DNA from: Buddleja alternifolia
Lineage: Eukaryota > Streptophyta > Magnoliopsida > Lamiales > Scrophulariaceae
Direction of reading: 5' to 3'
DNA length: 64,000 nucleotides
NCBI GenBank assembly: GCA_019426215.1
Contig: CM033391.1
Coordinates: 8,358,708-8,422,707, forward strand
The position numbers were made by a program, and so were the translations under genes. Under the pieces are notes generated by a model that saw only the letters and a program-made list of their open reading frames with translations, was not told the DNA's origin and ran no database searches. Of this stretch, positions 61,413 to 64,000 are shown piece by piece (within the stretch, counting starts at the first letter, position 1; each line of letters begins with the position of its first letter).

Positions 61413-62015
61413 ATGGAGCTTATTAGTAATAGGGATTTTTTATTTGTTAATAATGAAGCTTCCGACGCTAACTCGACATCTGACGTCATGGATCTATTTC
61501 AAGAGATCGAAGAGTTTAGGTCTAACGACGAGCATACAAAATTTTTAAATCTTAGCTCGTCGTCGTCAGATAATAGTTCGGATTCTTCTTCCAAAACTCA
61601 AAGTGATAATAATGACAACGACGGTGATGGTGATGATACTGTTGTAGATCGTAATAACAATGATGATTATAATAATTATGTTAACCCCGTTGGAGAACGA
61701 GGTGTAGAAGAGGACGACGAAGTAGATAGTGAGGGTAGTGTAGGTTTAAATGCAAAATTGTTTGTTCATAGGAGAAACGTAGCTAAATGGACTAGGATTA
61801 GTTCGTCTTTAAATGAGGCATCAATAGCGGATATTAGAATTAGGTATCATATCCCCGAGGATTATAAAATTATCATTCCTAGTGAAAATGATAGGCTTTA
61901 TCGACCTCTTCCCCATTATAGATGTTATCACATCGCGCATCTTATGTCTGGTCTTAGGTTGCCTCTTCACTTCCTCCCCATTATAGATGTTTATTCTATC
62001 TTATATGACATCTGA
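61413..62015 (+). CDS. gypsy-type extra ORF, N-terminal part (putative plant transposon protein), truncated
   Basis: The 200-residue frame has an acidic Ser/Asp/Asn-rich N-terminus (about residues 1-110), then IADIRIRYHIPEDYKIIIPS and LMSGLRLPLHFLPI. This is the pattern of the N-terminal part of PF04195 (putative gypsy-type transposase): I..IR..Y.IP..Y, then GLR.PLHPF. It ends prematurely where CCCCATTATAGATGTTAT and CCCCATTATAGATGTTTA occur in short succession. The C-terminal domain is missing. Confidence 0.6.
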   Translation: MELISNRDFLFVNNEASDANSTSDVMDLFQEIEEFRSNDEHTKFLNLSSSSSDNSSDSSSKTQSDNNDNDGDGDDTVVDRNNNDDYNNYVNPVGERGVEEDDEVDSEGSVGLNAKLFVHRRNVAKWTRISSSLNEASIADIRIRYHIPEDYKIIIPSENDRLYRPLPHYRCYHIAHLMSGLRLPLHFLPIIDVYSILYDI

Positions 62016-62208
62016 GAGCATAATCTTAACAATATAAAGCATTGCTTCCACATAGAGAAGAAACTTAATTTAAGCGCCACTAATGTTTCCTACGCAGAAG
62101 AAATGACACAGTCGGACGAAAATCTTTGCACACAGCACCGGTGTCATCTCTCCTGCGAAGGTAACCTTTAGATACCATCTCTTGATCAATTACTAAGTGA
62201 GTTGTATC

Positions 62209-63136
62209 CAAGGTCTTAAATTTCGGTTTCGGGGTAGATATCGGTGTAGTAAATTTATAGAAATTTCGGGGATATTCAGAATTTCGGTTTCGATTTTAAA
62301 GAAATCATGGAAATTTATAAAAATATTTGAAAACTTACAATAAAATTTTGGGTAACTTTAATTATCATACTTATGCATCTTTTACATTAATAATATTTTA
62401 TATATAATATATGGATAATGAATTTGCTAAATAATATCACTAAAAACTATTTCGAAAAATATGAAATAAATATAATTTATTAGTAAGATAATAACTAAAT
62501 CTTATTAGAACTTCATTAGAATAAAATGTACCAAGATTTAAGTAAAATTTACTACTCAATACCATATAGAGTTTCTAGGAGGATTGAAATCGTTTTTACT
62601 AGTATCTGTCCTACCTCTACTTTCATATTGCAAGTGAAAATTATTATTTACGTGTTGACAATATTGCGCTCATGATATGGAATGTTGGTAGTACTACATA
62701 TAATGAATCAATAATGATATCCTTTTAGTGTTGAATCTTGAAGAACCCCAAGGAGTAGTACAATTGCTTCAATCATATTCATTTTCAATTTTTTGCTTTT
62801 TCTACTTCTTGTGGTTGGGGGATAAGTGGTAGGTGTGGTGCTTACCAAGTATAAATGCAATTTGCTAATTATATAATATTTAAAAATAAAAAAATTCGGC
62901 CGAAATTTTGGTTTAGGTTTCGGTGAACGTTCTGGGAAATATCGTGTTTCGGCTGAAATTTCGATGGATGTTTGACAAAATTTTTTAAATTTTGGGAAAT
63001 TTCGGATTTCGATAAAAAATTGGAAAATTTCAGGTTTCGGTTGAAATTTCGGAAGATATTCTATAAAATTGGATCGAAGGTTCAATTTCGTTCTGGGACC
63101 CCCAGAAATGTGTTTCGACCGAAATTTAAGACCATA
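62209..63136. mobile_element. non-autonomous hAT-like element, 928 bp
   Basis: The termini are CAAGGTCTTAAATTTCGG and, in reverse, TATGGTCTTAAATTTCGG. Flanks GTTGTATC (62201-62208) and GTTGTACC (63137-63144) match at 7 of 8 bases. The subterminal zones are dense in TTTCGG/GAAATTTC motifs, especially 62880-63130. No transposase is present. Terminal sequence and plan resemble 26241-26910. Confidence 0.8.
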
Positions 63137-63144
63137 GTTGTACC

Positions 63145-63899
63145 AGATATGAAATCTTGCTTACAGATGAAGAAGAAACTTAATTTACACACTGCTAAGA
63201 TTTCCTCAGCAGAAGTACTAATAATCAATTACATACATTTATATGGTTGATATTTTCTTAAGAATAAAATTAAAGAGACATATTTCTTCAACTGTTATTA
63301 CTACCTAATGTAGAAATTAAAGTACAAAACGGAATTTGTTTTATTGTTACATGGGGAAATTAATGAAAGAAACACAATACACAACTAGCGAACAATAAGA
63401 AAAGAAACTCACACACAACAAGCAGTATTCTTTGATAAGATGAATCATGATAAACAAGATCACTTTTTTTAATTTGACTTTTTCAATCTCTTATATATAA
63501 TTACCAATCACTCATTATATTTATCATTTTATATCGTCGTCAATCAAAATTATTACTCCAATCATTATCTCTCTTTGTTTTTCATATTTTATAACTTTTA
63601 ATTTATATTTTATTATTTCTTTATTCACATAATCATTATATAAATAACTAAAAATCAATCATTCAACACATCATACATCAACCTATCACTAATGATTTGA
63701 CATATTTTACAAATTTCAACCATTTTTATAAAACATAAACAAACATAACACACACATCACATCATTTTCACACAAATCTCTGTATTACACATTTCCCGAG
63801 AAAATTTCCAAATTCTATCTAAAAAACATAAACAAACATAGCCAAAAAACTTCAACTTTTGAGATGTGTGACACTATAACCCCGATCTTCTCCCGTCTC
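63145..63899. other. intergenic AT-rich stretch
   Basis: No gene is seen. AAACATAAACAAACATA occurs twice (about 63728 and 63822). A ~55-bp stretch at 63165-63222 is about 80% similar to 62050-62105 on the other side of the hAT-like element. Confidence 0.5.
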
Positions 63900-64000
63900 C
63901 TAATTGTTACGATGTTGTAGATATGGACAGTTAGAAATCTTCAAAACCTCACGAGATGGGGCCTTACGCAGGAGGCGATGGGGTAGTGCCTTCAATTCTG
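63900..64000 (-). CDS. probable C-terminus of an NB-LRR (RGA-like) resistance protein, partial
   Basis: The minus-strand frame enters from the right edge and ends at TAG (63902-63900), giving 32 residues. LKALPHRLLRKAPS and LKISNCPYLQHR fit the final leucine-rich repeat of plant CC-NB-LRR proteins (pattern LP..LL....L..L.I..CP.L..R). Only one repeat is visible, so family and integrity cannot be confirmed from this window. It could equally be a pseudogene end. Confidence 0.5.
   Translation of the reverse strand, partial: ELKALPHRLLRKAPSREVLKISNCPYLQHRNN

Overview
The window is nuclear DNA of a dicot-like flowering plant. It is AT-rich and intron-dense, with canonical plant splice sites and a large load of plant-type transposable elements. 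The species cannot be named from the sequence. Two conserved housekeeping genes sit in the first 23 kb, both on the minus strand. One is the N-terminal ~60% of mitochondrial isovaleryl-CoA dehydrogenase (10 exons, 443-5076, running off the left edge). The other is a complete SIZ1/PIAS-type E3 SUMO ligase (16 coding exons, 10685-22658, 870 aa). I re-derived their exons by hand; the phases close exactly through every intron, including one GC-AG intron inside the SP-RING.

From 23 kb to the right edge the sequence is almost entirely mobile-element territory. 23.6-29.5 kb holds non-autonomous DNA transposons (nested Mutator-type MITEs, a hAT-like element), SINEs and a short retroposon. Several have target-site duplications that can be read directly. 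A structurally complete 10.96-kb LTR element (29654-40615, 5-bp target duplication GTGCC) has sense gag remnants but no recognisable reverse transcriptase or integrase. Its 3' half carries an antisense, apparently intron-containing plant-mobile-domain (PMD) gene with its own TATA box, itself split by a 1.5-kb LTR-like insertion. Then follow a palindromic MITE, a PIF/Harbinger transposase pseudogene split by a hAT MITE (41.7-43.2 kb), a truncated plus-strand copia element (43.4-45.5 kb) and a truncated minus-strand copia element with a 170-bp LTR (45.5-48.5 kb). A Ty3/gypsy fragment (48.5-53.4 kb) has a minus-strand integrase facing a plus-strand extra ORF region.

53.4-57.0 kb is an endogenous caulimovirid (pararetrovirus) fragment with a long open protease-RT-RNase H frame. 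The right end holds a GRF zinc-finger-like remnant, MITEs, a second antisense-type gypsy ORF (61.4-62.0 kb), a 0.93-kb hAT-like element and, at the very edge, what looks like the C-terminus of an NB-LRR resistance gene.

The main biological theme beyond the two host genes is LTR retroelements that carry an extra gene in antisense orientation with a separate TATA promoter near the 3' LTR. Three loci (39.4, 49.4 and 61.2 kb) have this layout, and the PMD-carrying, pol-less element is the most interesting object in the window.
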